Of a stretch of DNA of 64,000 bases, positions 22,080 to 32,999 are shown in pieces. Origin of the DNA: Melieria omissa (taxonomy: Eukaryota > Arthropoda > Insecta > Diptera > Ulidiidae). Position 1 is the first letter of the stretch. Each line of letters opens with the position of its first letter. The notes below the pieces were generated by a model that was not told the origin of the DNA, did not search any database, and saw only the letters and a list, made by a program, of their open reading frames with translations. The stretch is taken from contig OZ020267.1 of assembly GCA_963971225.1 (NCBI GenBank), positions 85,115,648-85,179,647 on the forward strand. The letters run 5' to 3'. Both the position numbers and the translations under genes were made by a program.

Positions 22080-23710
22080 ACTAGCGGCAATGGCTCAACC
22101 ATATCAGGTTGTTTCGTTAGCAAATTGTCTCTTGTTCTTATTTCAGGGATTTTTCACAGTTTTCCATTGGTTGTTGTTATTTTTGTAGTTGGCTTGTGTC
22201 AAACGTCTTTCAAGTCAGAGTAAAACCACTAAGCAAATAAACACATAGAGGTACCACGCAGTACAACATTTTTCGGTCACGCAAATCTAGCACAGTAGGT
22301 CTCACACGTACTTCGGCTATACGAAGTTTTGTCGCTGGCTTCGTCAAACCAAAGAATATGAAGTGTATAGAAGGCGCATCTGAGCTAAAAATTCAAATGT
22401 TTGTTTGCGAGCTTCATAGAGAGGGGGGAAGCCACAAAAGGAAAAGAGTGGTGTCAGCAGGAGAGCAAGCGCTTCAGTTTACGGTCATTGACTGTGCGAA
22501 CTGAAGCACGCGCTACAACAAACACACATGAAGTGAAAGTACCGCTTCTCCTGTGTACTTTGAGGAGTTGGTGGTTGTTTTGGTCACTCAATAATTTTTT
22601 GTGCAAATTTCTCTCAGCAACACCAGCCAGCGCAATGATCGTCGTTTCAACGACGCAATTGCTTTTTGTTGTTGTAGTTTTTGTGTGTATGATTTTTTGT
22701 GTTTTGTGTTGTTTTTCTATTATGTTTTGCATCGTTTGGAACTTCCTTTTTTTAATTTACTGTCACAGCATTCATCAGGAAATCTGAAGGAGCAAAGAGG
22801 TAGCAAAAGTCTGTAACCGATTGATAATTTTTATGGAAAATGTTTCACTTAGCGCAGTGAAAAGGTCATCATTTCTTAGTTTTTGGAAACATATGCCACA
22901 ATTATTATCCATGCTAATTTTTTACTCGATTGTCGAAGTTTTTGTCTACAAAATAATTTGTTGTAATAATTGTTGTAATTACTGCTGATATAAAATAATA
23001 AAAAAGACAGTTTCGTCTGTCTCAGCATGTAGTAGGATTTGATTCATAGAATCCTGTGTATCTTCGAAATTAGTTGTTACACTTGACCGAGTACTACTTG
23101 AATTTAGTCCCAAAATTGCAAAAGTATTTTCTAGTTTATCTTGGTGGAAAAACTTGTTTGTTATAAAACATTTATGTGGGTTATTGCTTAATTTTATCAG
23201 TAATTAAAAAACAGATTTTAGTTCTAAAAATAAAACTTTAATCATCCATACATTTAACATCTTTCAAATAATTAAAAAAATCGTTATAAATTTGTACGAC
23301 TCATTAATTGTAAAGCCGATCTAAAGCAATTATCCGATTGCCCTATTCATGCAATGAAATATTAGGTCTACTTTTTTGATAAATCCTTTAGGAACTTTGT
23401 TTGTAGCGACCATATAAGTTGTCATGCCAACCATATTTTATTTTCTTTTCTATGATTTTGCGCACACTACAGTCTGCAATAAGTTCAGGAGCAATATGCG
23501 ACGCCGTGCAGGCTTGAAGAAGAAGAACAAAAGCCAGCCAGAAATCATAAATCGTTTTACAATTTCAGCTTTTCGCCAGCGCAACAACAACAACAACAGC
23601 GTTCGTCTTCACCGTGCAATCATTTCACGCCACAACAATGTGCGAACGCCACGCTCTCACTACATATGTGATCTATGAGAGCAGAGCGCGGGTTCCAATA
23701 TTAGAACCAG
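22080..23710. repeat. Repeat sharing its left part with the P-like locus at 38600-38820
   Basis: AATGGCTCAACCATATCAGG at 22089 and ACCACTAAGCAAATAAACAC at 22227, followed by AGTAGGTC...ACTTCGGCTAT, recur inverted at 38820-38600 next to the P-like transposase. The right part (23440-23700) has a CAACAACAACAACAACAGCG run and a mirrored CAATTGCTTTTTGTTGTTG region. It may be a non-autonomous P-like element; ends and duplication were not resolved. No coding accepted. Confidence 0.4.
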
Positions 23711-24150
23711 CGTTGTCACAAGAAGAAAAAATTTATAACCAGGAACAAAAATAAAAATAACCAAAATGTAACAAAAATAACCAAAATGTTTATTCGACAA
23801 ACAAAATAAATAACTCATACATAAACTTCAAGATTTAAGGAACATTTAAATGGCTTTTAACACATTCGTATGTATGTATGACATAAAATAAATAATTAAC
23901 ACGTTCATGTACAGTAAAACTTTCAGTGAGCTGCGAATTAATGGTTTACTCTCCTTAAAATATAGTTATCGATTTAAACAATGCTGCTTACTATTTTACG
24001 AGAAACAGCAATTGCTATGAGTTGCCACTATGTATCAATATTATTGTCACTCCCAATCAGTGATGGACTTTAGGCCCAAGTGTATCATATCAAACATCAT
24101 TATAGGAGTGCACCACATTCAAGCAAATTGTATCAATGTTTTCCAATTAA

Positions 24151-24852
24151 GGGGGTCCTCTACTCTCGCGGTTTCGAAAAATCGATTTTTTTTTTGCATA
24201 ATTTCAATCTATATGTATCTGAGAATACGCCACAGAAAGGATTCCGTGAAAATCACATTTCTTTGCATGTTGCTGGGCACCGAAAGGTACCCGTCCCCTG
24301 CAAGTTATACAACGTAATTTATCTTTAAACGCGTTTTCCCGAAAGTAGTGTTTTTTTGCTGCCAAGTAAGACTTTTTATAAAAGTATTAGTCCGATTTCG
24401 ATAATTTTTTTTTTAATTGTTCAGAAAACATACCGCTATGTTTTCCCGTGACAGAATTTTTTTATTTTGCACTGTGTAAAAGTTATGCAACAATTTGTAA
24501 AAATTCCAATTTTTACCTTTTTTTTACCTATTAGGCGCTATAAAAACGGAACAAAATAAAATTTTCGGTATGTTTTCTGAACAATTTAAAAAAAAAATTA
24601 TCGAAATCGGACTAATACTTTTATAAAAAGTCTTACTCGGCAGCCAAAAAAACACTACTTTCGGGAAAACGCGTTTAAAGATAAATTACGTTGTATAACT
24701 TGCAGGGGACGGGTACCTTTCGGTGCCCAGCAACATGCAAAGAAATCTGATTTCCACGGAATCCTTTCTGTGGCGTATTCTCAGATACATATAGATTGAA
24801 ATTATGCGAAAAAAAAATCGATTTTTCGAAACCGCGAGAGTAGAGGACCACC
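24151..24852. mobile_element. TTAA fold-back element (copy 2)
   Basis: TTAA at 24147-24150 and 24853-24856. Starts GGGGGTCCTCTACTCTCGCG and ends CGCGAGAGTAGAGGACCACC. The arms are inverted copies of about 300 bases. Nearly the same sequence as 8407-9066, so both come from one family of TTAA fold-backs. Confidence 0.85.
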
Positions 24853-24986
24853 TTAAGGGAAAGGCCAATTCAATAACATTTTTATTAATAAACAATTCAA
24901 AAGTTTTATTCGAAACTAAAATGTATGTTTAACAACACATGGAATTCACTTCTAATTTAAACAAGAAACATATATATGTATGTAAA

Positions 24987-25600
24987 TTATTCTAAATAGG
25001 AATCATTATCTTCAGGTACATTTGCATAGGACAAGTCAGTAGGAAGCTTAAACTCATAACAACATTTATTACGGGCTTTCAAGACATTTTTATTTTGTAT
25101 TAAGGACGAAGCAGTGCTTACTTGTAAACGGGATCGTAACTTGCTTCTGATTAAATTTTGTACAGAAAATTCATGCTCTGCACTGGATGAAGAGGGGGAA
25201 TAGATAAATACCTTTAACAACTCTTAAAATGTTTTTGAAAAGAGACTCGTTTAATTCATTTTTTAGGCAAGAAACTTTTTCCCGAAATTCAGTAATTCTA
25301 ACATTCTAACATCTTAAATTTTGGTTCCTCATATTCTGATAATTTCCTATAACGTGTATAGGTTAATTTGTTTGATATATTTAATCTCTTTGGGAAAAAG
25401 CTTTGAAACAAATGGTACAACAGTTTTTTGCTTTACACAGCAAGACATGCTTGGGTGAAAACTTTGGCAAAAAGTTTAATATATCATCATTAAAGTTAAC
25501 TCTTTTTCTTAAAGAGTCAAGAAACTTTATTTAAAACTCACGACATTTCTTTTACATTTTGAAACATCTTCATCAGATATAACCCCTGAGCCAATTAACA
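24987..25600 (-). pseudogene. hAT transposase C-terminal dimerisation fragment
   Basis: Minus-strand reading gives SSSSAEHEFSVQNLIRSKLR and SRLQVSTASSLIQNKNVL, matching the SSAE-R-FS...LRxRL...S-L layout of the hAT dimerisation domain. Upstream (25250-25600) only broken frames remain. An acidic tail follows to the stop near 24987. The rest of the transposase is not visible. Confidence 0.55.
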
Positions 25601-26256
25601 AATCTACTTCAACTCAACGATACACATCACCAACAGGTTTGTATCTTTGCCAATCAATTACTTATTTTTCAAAAAATGTCAAATGTCGAACAAATATGCA
25701 ATTCTTAGAAGAAATGTGTGAATTCGTCCGTCTTCCGATTGCATTGAAGATGGTAATATGGCAAAAACTATCCATAACTGGTTAGAGATGTTAAGCTATG
25801 TAACCAATTGTCCTTTTAAGGTTGCCACACATTTTGCAAAAATTTTTGTTTTTAGTGCTAAAAGGCAAAACAAAATTTTCATTTGGTTTCTCGACTAGTG
25901 TGTACCAAAAACGCTTCTTTTGTACCAGCGTACTTTTTAAACTGTGATTGTATCAAAAGAGTACAATAGTATCAAGAATTCCATCACTGCTCCCAATACA
26001 TGATACCAAAATAAAAGGTAGAGCTAATGCTTCTTCTCAGCCGCCATATTGCGCATCTGACACTAAAGGTCTTTTTGACGTTCTTCTTTAAAAATGTGCT
26101 ACCGTACTGTTGTACGGTAGAAAATCCCTTGAACATTTTTTACGTCAACAAAATTTAAATGTATTTTGTTTAGGTTTTTGGGTTTGGTTGGTTGGTTGGT
26201 TTAGTGAGAGACATACTTAGGCCTATGGGCCCGTTGTGATACCACAAATTCAACCC
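25601..26256. other. No gene recognised
   Basis: AT-rich non-coding sequence. GTTGGTTGGTTGG microsatellite at about 26187-26202. Confidence 0.4.
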
Positions 26257-26330
26257 GTTCGAAATGTGTACGCAACACTGTTTTTTCCAACATGTGATAC
26301 AACACACATTTCAAACGGACGGATACAGTT
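26257..26330. repeat. Hairpin next to Transib
   Basis: CCGTTCGAAATGTGT and ACACATTTCAAACGG form an imperfect inverted repeat about 75 bases across, just outside the CGGCG target site of the Transib at 26352. Confidence 0.55.
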
Positions 26331-26565
26331 TAACGCCGAATCCGAACGGCGCACAGTGGGGTATTGACCATTGAAAACGGCGATCAATTCAACTGAGCTA
26401 TTAAAATTAATGTAAAGTATTTTTTTACATAGATGAAACATATATAAGACAAATTGGAAAAAAAAATTGTTGTTGTTGTTTTTTTTATTAAATTTATTCA
26501 ATTTAAGTAAATTTTTCATGTTTTGGGCTTCTCACAATAGAATTATTAAATGTCATCGCTATTAT

Positions 26566-26588
26566 TATCATCATTTTCGTCATCATCG

Positions 26589-26673
<85 letters not shown>

Positions 26674-26692
26674 TATCATCATCATCATCAAA
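26566..26692. repeat. (TCA)n microsatellite
   Basis: About 120 bases of nearly perfect TCA repeats. It yields poly-His, poly-Ser and poly-Met open frames that are artefacts. Confidence 0.95.
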
Positions 26693-26796
26693 CGCAATAT
26701 CATTACTAGACTGGAAATTAGTATTATCTGTTGAAGTTTTTACAGATGGTGATTTTAAAAGTTCAATAGCTGATAGTGGTAGGTGTTGAATCTTTT

Positions 26797-27180
26797 ATTT
26801 AGGAAGTTTCCTTAAACTTGATAAAATTGGATCGGAAGCAGCAAGAAATCGATGCAAAATATCATGATTGGTTTTTTCTCTGCTAGTCTTGCGTGTAAAA
26901 TGTTCTCTGTATTTTTTAAATTCTTTATTAAGTGCTTCTTGAGCTTCCTCAGTTAATTGGCCAATTGGTAACAGAGCGTGGTGTATTATTTCTGGCCCAT
27001 GAATTAGAAATTTGTGCACCGTAGGTGGCATATTGCACCATGGATACTTTGATACAAAATATCTCGCAGTATCATGTGCGAAATTTCGAAACTTTGCAAT
27101 ATCTACCTCATGGCCACAAGAAACCACTATCAGTATAACGTGCAACCTTTTTATCAAGTTCAAGTCAACATTCGTGATTT
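26797..27180 (-). pseudogene. Transib (RAG1-like) transposase C-terminal fragment
   Basis: About 120 residues: FRNFAHDTARYFVSKYPWCN, TVHKFLIHGPEIIHHALLP, IGQLTEEAQEALNKEFKKYR and HFTRKTSREKTNHDILHRF. The TEEAQEALNKEFK..R segment occupies the place of the RAG1 SEGNESGNK segment that carries the last catalytic residue (Glu) of the DDE triad. That comparison is from memory of the family, not an alignment run here. The position inside heptamer-ended, CGGCG-flanked DNA supports Transib. A ubiquitous hAT-like origin is less likely. Confidence 0.65.
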
Positions 27181-28282
27181 CAGACGATAGCTCTGCGTTT
27201 CGAAAGATGTGATGTGGCTCCTACAAAAACAAACATTTTCGTGTTATCAAAGAGCTAAAAGGTAATATTTTTTCCCTTTTATCTTTCCCAAGTTACGTTG
27301 ACATCACTTTTATTGTTATTAGCACGAATGATAAAACAGGCGCACGTTGACAAAACCAAAACAACAATTATACTAAATGAACAGAAACAGAAGAACGAGG
27401 AATTCAAAAGTACACTATAATCTGCATAATGCGACTTCTATCCTTCTACTTCTATCCTTATACAGAAGCCTACACATATGTCTAAAAATAGGTTTGAAAT
27501 CTGAATATATCAATGACAGGGTCACTTTAACTCGGAATGTCAAAATATATGATGAAATCAGAAATTATAAGAATTTCATATAACATTTTTGTACGAAGGT
27601 ACAATAAAAATATTAACAAAACTAATATGCCCAACCTTATTTGTAGTGCCTTGCAGTAAAATAACAAAAACAAAACAGAAACACATGATAACAACAACAT
27701 TCATTACTCCATGAAGATCAAGCGAAATCACACATTTTGGCACTGACTTTGAAGCACTAAAACGTAAATATTTCACAAAATGCACAAAAGTGCACTTTAA
27801 TTTTTTGCAATATAGTAGTCAAATATATGTTCTTTACATATCATATAAAATTATTACGGCCTTTCACAGCCAAAGTAACTATATGTCTACCTATATCCTT
27901 TAAATATGTACAATTTTAAGACTATAACTAAAAAATTTTTATAAATTATTAATACACATATTCTACAAACATAATTTTTTTTAAACATTAGTACAATACC
28001 TGAGGTTGAAGGTTCCATATTAAAAAAATTAAGTTTTGCAAGAATGATATTAAAAAAAGCACTTCAAATCACTGGCAAATGCGTAACGCGCTCTAAACAC
28101 AACGGAGCAATGAACAAATATGCATTTTGCAAAGCGCACTGTGACAATACCGTTCAATGTAGATCATTTATTTTTTCACCCAGTGATGCACAATTTTATC
28201 TACTTTTCCCCCATACCAAATATTATCAAGATATTTGAATTTCATTTTTTGAATTAATCGCCATTTTGGCCATCAAATACCC
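27181..28282. other. Transib interior, non-coding
   Basis: No transposase N-terminus is recognisable on either strand; AT-rich with short open stretches only. Confidence 0.5.
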
Positions 28283-28394
28283 CACTGTGCGGCGATTGGC
28301 AGTTTTTCTTTCACACTTGGAGGTTTTGCCATTGCGATTCTTGTAATTCTCATCTGCTTCATGTGGATAGCGATAGAAGTAGATGAGCGTTTTT

Positions 28395-28480
28395 TCCAGC
28401 CCGAGCCAGAAATCGAACCTGGGGCGCTCGGTATGAGAAGCCAACGCGCTACCCGCTGAACTATCGAGGCCGGCGGTTTT
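28395..28480 (-). repeat. tRNA-derived SINE head
   Basis: Minus strand reads like a tRNA: box A region TAGTTCAGCGGGTAGCGC, box B GGTTCGATTTC and a good T arm (CCAGG..TCTGG). The D and acceptor stems have mismatches and no CCA or clear anticodon stem is present. Best explained as a decayed SINE head rather than a working tRNA gene. Confidence 0.5.
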
Positions 28481-28518
28481 TTGGGTTTAGATTGTAAACA
28501 AAGCAACTTGGCAATTTA

Positions 28519-29818
28519 AGAGGGGAACCAGAAAAAATTTAGAATTTTTACGCATCCAGCATTCGAAAATGCCAAGAGTTAGGAGGCTGGTATTTGGGAC
28601 TGAAAGTATCTATAAATATTGCAGTTTCTTGCTATATTACTCAATTGCATCTTGGATCTACTTTAGTCAACATTTCCAGATCGCAAAAGCGCTGCCGCAA
28701 ATTAATACTGGGCATTTACTTGACTGATAAGACGAAGTCTAGACTAAGCATTGCAAGGGAGAGCAAAGCGAGCGTAGTGACGGTTTATAATGTTATAAAC
28801 AACTACAACGTGGGAAACTCCATCTACAGAGCCGAAGAATCAGGCAGAAAAAAGGGTCCAATAACCCAGAAGTGCTGAAGAGGCTTGTTAGCACATATCA
28901 GAATAAAGCCACGAGGGCGACTTGAGATGTTGCAGCTGCATCAGGCACATCGCAATCAACTGAGATGCTATATAAGCGAAGTCAAGGGTTAAGGACCTAC
29001 GAACAGGAGAAAGTGCCTGACCGGTCGGAAGCAAAAGAAAAAATAGGGAAGACGCGGGCTCGAAAACTGTATGCCGATTACGTAACCAAGTTCGATTGCG
29101 TGATTCTCGATGATGAAACCTACTCTAAGGTGGACTTCAAGCAGTTGCCTGGGAATGCCTATTTCACTCAAAACAATAAGAATGGAACACAAAGAAAGTA
29201 CTCCGAAGTGAAATACACCAAATTTCCAAAACGCTTCATGGATTGGCAAGCTATTTGCACCTGTGGTCTACGGAGCAAGGCGTTCATTACGACAGGAACA
29301 ATAAACTCTAGAATGTAGAATGTGTGTAAAAGAATGTATGCGAAAACGCCTTCTACCATTTATTGAATAGCACAAAGGAACAGTTTTGTTTTTGCCAGAC
29401 CTAGCGACAAGCCACTAATCCAGGTCAACTATGGAATGGTATGAAGGAAATTGTCACGGTGGTCCCAAAAGAGGCAAATCGTCCCAACTGCCTGGAACTT
29501 CGGCCTATTGAAAGATATTGGGCTATAATGAAGCAAACTCTAAGAAAAACAAAGAAAGTTTGCAAAAATTATGTACAGTTCCGAAATCGATGGAAGCAAG
29601 CCTATGCAATAGTCACCGAAAGTACTGTTCAGTCTCTAACTAAGACCGTTAGAAAAATATAAAAAAATGTTGCAACCACTAATTATATTTCATGAAAATT
29701 TTTTGTAAATTCGAGTTTCAGAAATGTATAATAAACTGCAGTTTATTTTAGTAAAATCAGACTATTACTTTTTTTTAATGTATTCTTAAAAATTCTAAAT
29801 TTTTTCTGGTTCACCTCT
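28519..29818 (+). mobile_element. DD37E (ITm) element
   Basis: Ends AGAGGGGAACCAGAAAAAAT and TTTTTTCTGGTTCACCTCT form TIRs of about 32 bases, flanked by TA at 28517-28518 and 29819-29820. Length 1.3 kb, with transposase remnants on the plus strand. Confidence 0.85.
28594..29660 (+). pseudogene. DD37E transposase, broken
   Basis: The N-terminal frame has a helix-turn-helix (KSRLSIARESKASVVTVYNV) and EESGRKKGPITQK, ending at 28878. The second piece has KFDCVILDDETYSKVDFKQL (first Asp) and FMDWQAICTCGLRSKAFIT. After 29318 other frames give FARP, DLATSH (second Asp) and CLELRPIERYWAIMKQTLRK (Glu). At least three frame breaks. The element-specific WQAIC-CG block matches the copy at 9870-10901. 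Confidence 0.8.
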
Positions 29819-29999
29819 TAGTCCTTTTCTATAAATCAGCAGATTCAAAGAAGACAAAGCAAACAAAACAAAAAACGGTTCTAGAAAAACGCAGCGTAGG
29901 TTGTTGAGAAATTTTAAAATAATTAATATAAAATAAAATATCAGTTGTTGCTTTAACAGTTGTCACAATACCCGTACTATTTGCCATAAGAGTGCGATA

Positions 30000-30149
30000 A
30001 TGTTTTTCTGTTTCCCCACAATACCCTTCATGCGTGAACGGTGGATTACTGCTTGCGGTGTGAACCTCAATGACCTACCCAAGAAGCTGTTTGCTCCATC
30101 CATTTCTCCAAAGAAGAAATCTCTTCTGGAAATGGAAGGAGACACCTAA
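30000..30149 (+). pseudogene. Possible THAP-domain fragment
   Basis: A 49-residue frame begins MFFCFPTIPFMRERWITACG. The FP..P..R.RWI.AC spacing resembles the middle of a THAP zinc finger, found in P-like transposases and in host proteins. The zinc-binding Cys pair upstream and the Cys-His pair downstream are not evident. Weak call. Confidence 0.25.
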
Positions 30150-30178
30150 ATGCAAACGCTGTCCCGAAGCCGTAAGTA

Positions 30179-30781
30179 CAGTGGACCCTCGGTTAACGTA
30201 GACAATTGGTTCCAGCATCTTGTTTGTTATGCGAAACGTTCGTTAAGCAAAACCATTATTCCCATATAAATCAATGTAAAATGAATTAATGCGTTCCAGG
30301 TCGAAAAAAAAACACTCCAATATGTTTCAATTCGAACTTTTATTGAAAGAATGTAATATAAAATGCATCAAACGAACTGAAAAAATACACCATTTAAAGT
30401 TCAGCTTTTATTGAAAGAAAGTTAAATGAAACGTATAAAATTTTTTAAGGAACTGAATTATATATTATTGGACGGACATTTGTATGTTTCAACACGTCTT
30501 GTTAATTTTACGAACACAGGCAATTATGCACAAAAATAAAACAAAATGAACAATTATGAAACAAAAGCTAAACACAGACAGCACTATAATGTGTATTCGG
30601 GGTTTCCCCTGTTTCGTTGCTTAGCACAGACAGAAATTTTACATGCAATTAAGGTTTCCCCCTTTTTCGTTGGTCGTTATCCGAAACTTCGTTCGTTAAG
30701 AGAAACTTTTTTTCCCAAAAAAAAGTGTTCGTTATGCGAAATGTTCGTTATGCGGGGCGTTCGTTAACCGAGGGTCCACTG
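30179..30781. mobile_element. pogo/Tigger-like MITE
   Basis: Ends CAGTGGACCCTCGGTTAACG and CGTTAACCGAGGGTCCACTG are a perfect 20-base inverted repeat, flanked by TA (30177-30178, 30782-30783). CGTTATGCGAA-type motifs repeat inside both ends. No transposase. Confidence 0.85.
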
Positions 30782-30783
30782 TA

Positions 30784-31331
30784 CTTGATAATTACCAGCT
30801 TCATTAGCAGCAATTTAAAAACACAAAAAAATGAATATCAATAAGAAATTAAAAAAAAAACAATTACATAGTAATTTACCTTTATACCATTCATTGCGTT
30901 GTTGCTTGTCTAATTTAGTTAATAATATTACTAAATAAAATGAATTAGTCACATTGAAATGTATATTTCGTGTTTATTTTAAAAAAGATCTTAAAATCCT
31001 TAGAACCTTATATAGCCCTAATTTAGTATTACAACGAAGTGGCATCACGACTCAAGCTTTTGACAAATACGAAAAACGTCAATAAGCAGGCTTAGTGTCA
31101 AAAGAATTGACAACGGTTTTACCTTTTATTTTTGTATCATGTCCCAATAATATTGTGCTCGTTGATATTAAAGACACATTTTGTATCAGTGTGCAATATT
31201 CTAAAAGATACATTTTGTATCAGTGTGCGATATTTTAAAAAATAACCAAATGGGATCAAAAATCACCAAAACCCATTTTCAAAAATTAAAATAACCATTT
31301 TTGGTTAAAAATAACCAAAACGGCAACGCTG
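30784..31331. repeat. Non-coding, with a short tandem repeat near 31165-31240
   Basis: Two copies of a unit containing CATTTTGTATCAGTGTGC occur about 38 bases apart. The right part is rich in AATAACCA motifs also seen at 23730-23790; CAGCGTTG (23711) and CAACGCTG (31324-31331) could be the ends of a larger hAT-like element, but no 8-bp duplication was found. Confidence 0.4.
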
Positions 31332-31849
31332 CACAGTGTTTCGTCTAGAACAAGCTAGCTGGACAAAAACGTCATTTTTATTTCCTGATTTTTCTATTAG
31401 ATAATGAATGTCAACATTCATACATTAGGATTTGTGTGAAAATAACACATCGGTACTTTCAATATAGTGAGTTATATAGATAAATACATCAGATTATCGA
31501 AAATTTTAATAATTTCTTTACATAGTTGGCCTGCAGCAATTTCTTAAAATAAGTTCGTTTTTAAAGTCGGTTGCATCTTTTTTTATAATGGAGTCTGTGC
31601 TTAAGAGTCTGTAGTATTTTTACAATATCTTGTATTAGCAATTAAGCTATATTTAATAGTTGTAACGTGCCATGATTAAGAAGGAACGCGATTTTTTCCC
31701 CAAATTTTTAACTTCAAAGGTGAAAAGTTGAGATGTCTCCTCATGTCACCTCTCCAATTTTTATATATATTCTGCTCATAAGTACGTACTAGTAGATGGA
31801 ACAAAAAACAATTGCGAATTTTTTGCACATCTATTTTATTTTATTTTTT

Positions 31850-32996
31850 TCAGATTTGACTATAAGTATCACAAAATTTAAATTTATGGAAATTTGGTTG
31901 AAATATTCGAATGAAACAAAAAATGAAGAAATAATGAGGCACATGTTTTCAAAATTAAACGGTTATGAAGTGACAGAACATTCCTTAAGGAGCATAAGAG
32001 TCAAGCTGTCCCAAATATCATCAAAGTTGTCCATGAAGTGGAATACACTAGGAAGAAACCGTCAGCGATTTCTAGATAAGAAACCTGAATGGCAATCTGA
32101 TTCAGAGATAATTTTCAACATTACTGTACGTTCAAACTTGCCATCGACACCATCAGACAGCCAACCAGGTCCTGGCAGACCAAAGAAGGTATTTGATAAC
32201 TCCAGTCTGAGGACCAAACGGCGACGAATCGATGACTTAATACAATCCAGAAGTGCTGATGAGCTGATTTATGCTGCAGAGGTATCTGCACGATTGTCCG
32301 GCAGTAGAAATGTAGCCAGTCTTATCAAAACTGCGAAAAGGGAGACTCACAAATCTCTGAACGAAAACAAATGTGAAAAAAATTCTAGATGTTTGAGCAG
32401 TGAAGAAGCTTTAGCATACTATGTAGATAGCAAATCAACTAGTCGTGCATACAAAAGCACTCGGAAGTGGAGTATCCAAGGTGGTCATAAGGTATTTCCA
32501 TCATTTTATAGTGTAAGAAAGGCAAAAGCTGCTTGTTATCCAGAGAAAATTGATGTGAATGAAACACGTGCTGAAATTAAAGTTCAAGCAATTTTAGATA
32601 AAACTGTTGAGCGTCTAGTCTTAGCACAGCAAGAAGTTCTTGTCAATTTATTACCTACTTGCTCGTCATTCACTCTAATAAGCAAGTGGGGTTGTGATGG
32701 TAGTTCCGGTCATAGCACATACAAACAAAAATTCACAAACGGTGATGACAGTGATGAATTTTTGTTTGTATTTTCATTCGTTCCCTTACAATTGCGGAAT
32801 GACGAAGGTAATATTGTTTGGCAGAATCCTCGACCATCTCTACCATGTATTGTCGTCCTATAAAGTTTATTTTTTCCAAAGAATCTAAGGATTTTATTGT
32901 TTCTGAAACGAACAAAGTTTTGGAAGAGATAAAGTTTATAGTACCGACAAAGAGCATGCTGGAAGATTTTGAAGTTTCTGTCAAACCCATATAAGC
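31850..32996 (+). pseudogene. Transib (RAG1-like) transposase, truncated
   Basis: A long open frame follows an apparent splice acceptor (TTTTTTTCAG at 31841-31850); the first plausible ATG is near 31886 (MEIWLKYSNETKNEEIM). Middle: a basic KTKRRRIDD-like region and SADELIYAAEVSARLSGSRN. The key motif is SKWGCDGSSGHSTYKQKF around Asp codon 32696-32698, then EFLFVFSFVPLQLRN, which parallels the CDG..D.S....F.F region holding the first catalytic Asp of RAG1. A frameshift occurs near 32840 (NPRPS / MYCRPIKFIFSK) and the frame stops at 32996; the second Asp and Glu regions are missing. Homology is judged by motif, not by a search. Confidence 0.65.
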
Positions 32997-32999
32997 TGT

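Larger units (their letters stand above)
26352..28289 (-). mobile_element. Transib, internally deleted, CGGCG target duplication
   Basis: Left end CACAGTGGGGTATTGACC, right end GGCCATCAAATACCCCACTG followed by TG. CGGCG flanks both sides (26347-26351 and 28290-28294). The first 13 bases of the two ends match. A minus-strand transposase C-terminus lies at 26797-27180, but the N-terminal and central parts that should precede it are missing from 27200-28280. A (TCA)n tract lies inside. Confidence 0.85.

Noticed and set aside
22020..22110. CACTGTG near 22055 as a Transib end
   Set aside because: Flanks are AT-rich and no partner end was found.
22401..22787. 128-codon frame that could be a small membrane protein
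   Set aside because: Low-complexity GTTTTTGTTG-type composition in repeat DNA; no start context, splice signals or similarity that I recognise.
26467..26789. Open frames encoding long runs of His, Ser or Met
   Set aside because: They are the three readings of a (TCA)n microsatellite inside a Transib.
28395..28480. tRNA gene on the minus strand
   Set aside because: Box A, box B and a T arm are present, but the acceptor, D and anticodon stems have mismatches; a SINE head explains it better.
23711..31331. Single large hAT spanning CAGCGTTG to CAACGCTG
   Set aside because: Ends could pair, but the flanking 8-mers differ and the interior is a mosaic of independent elements.
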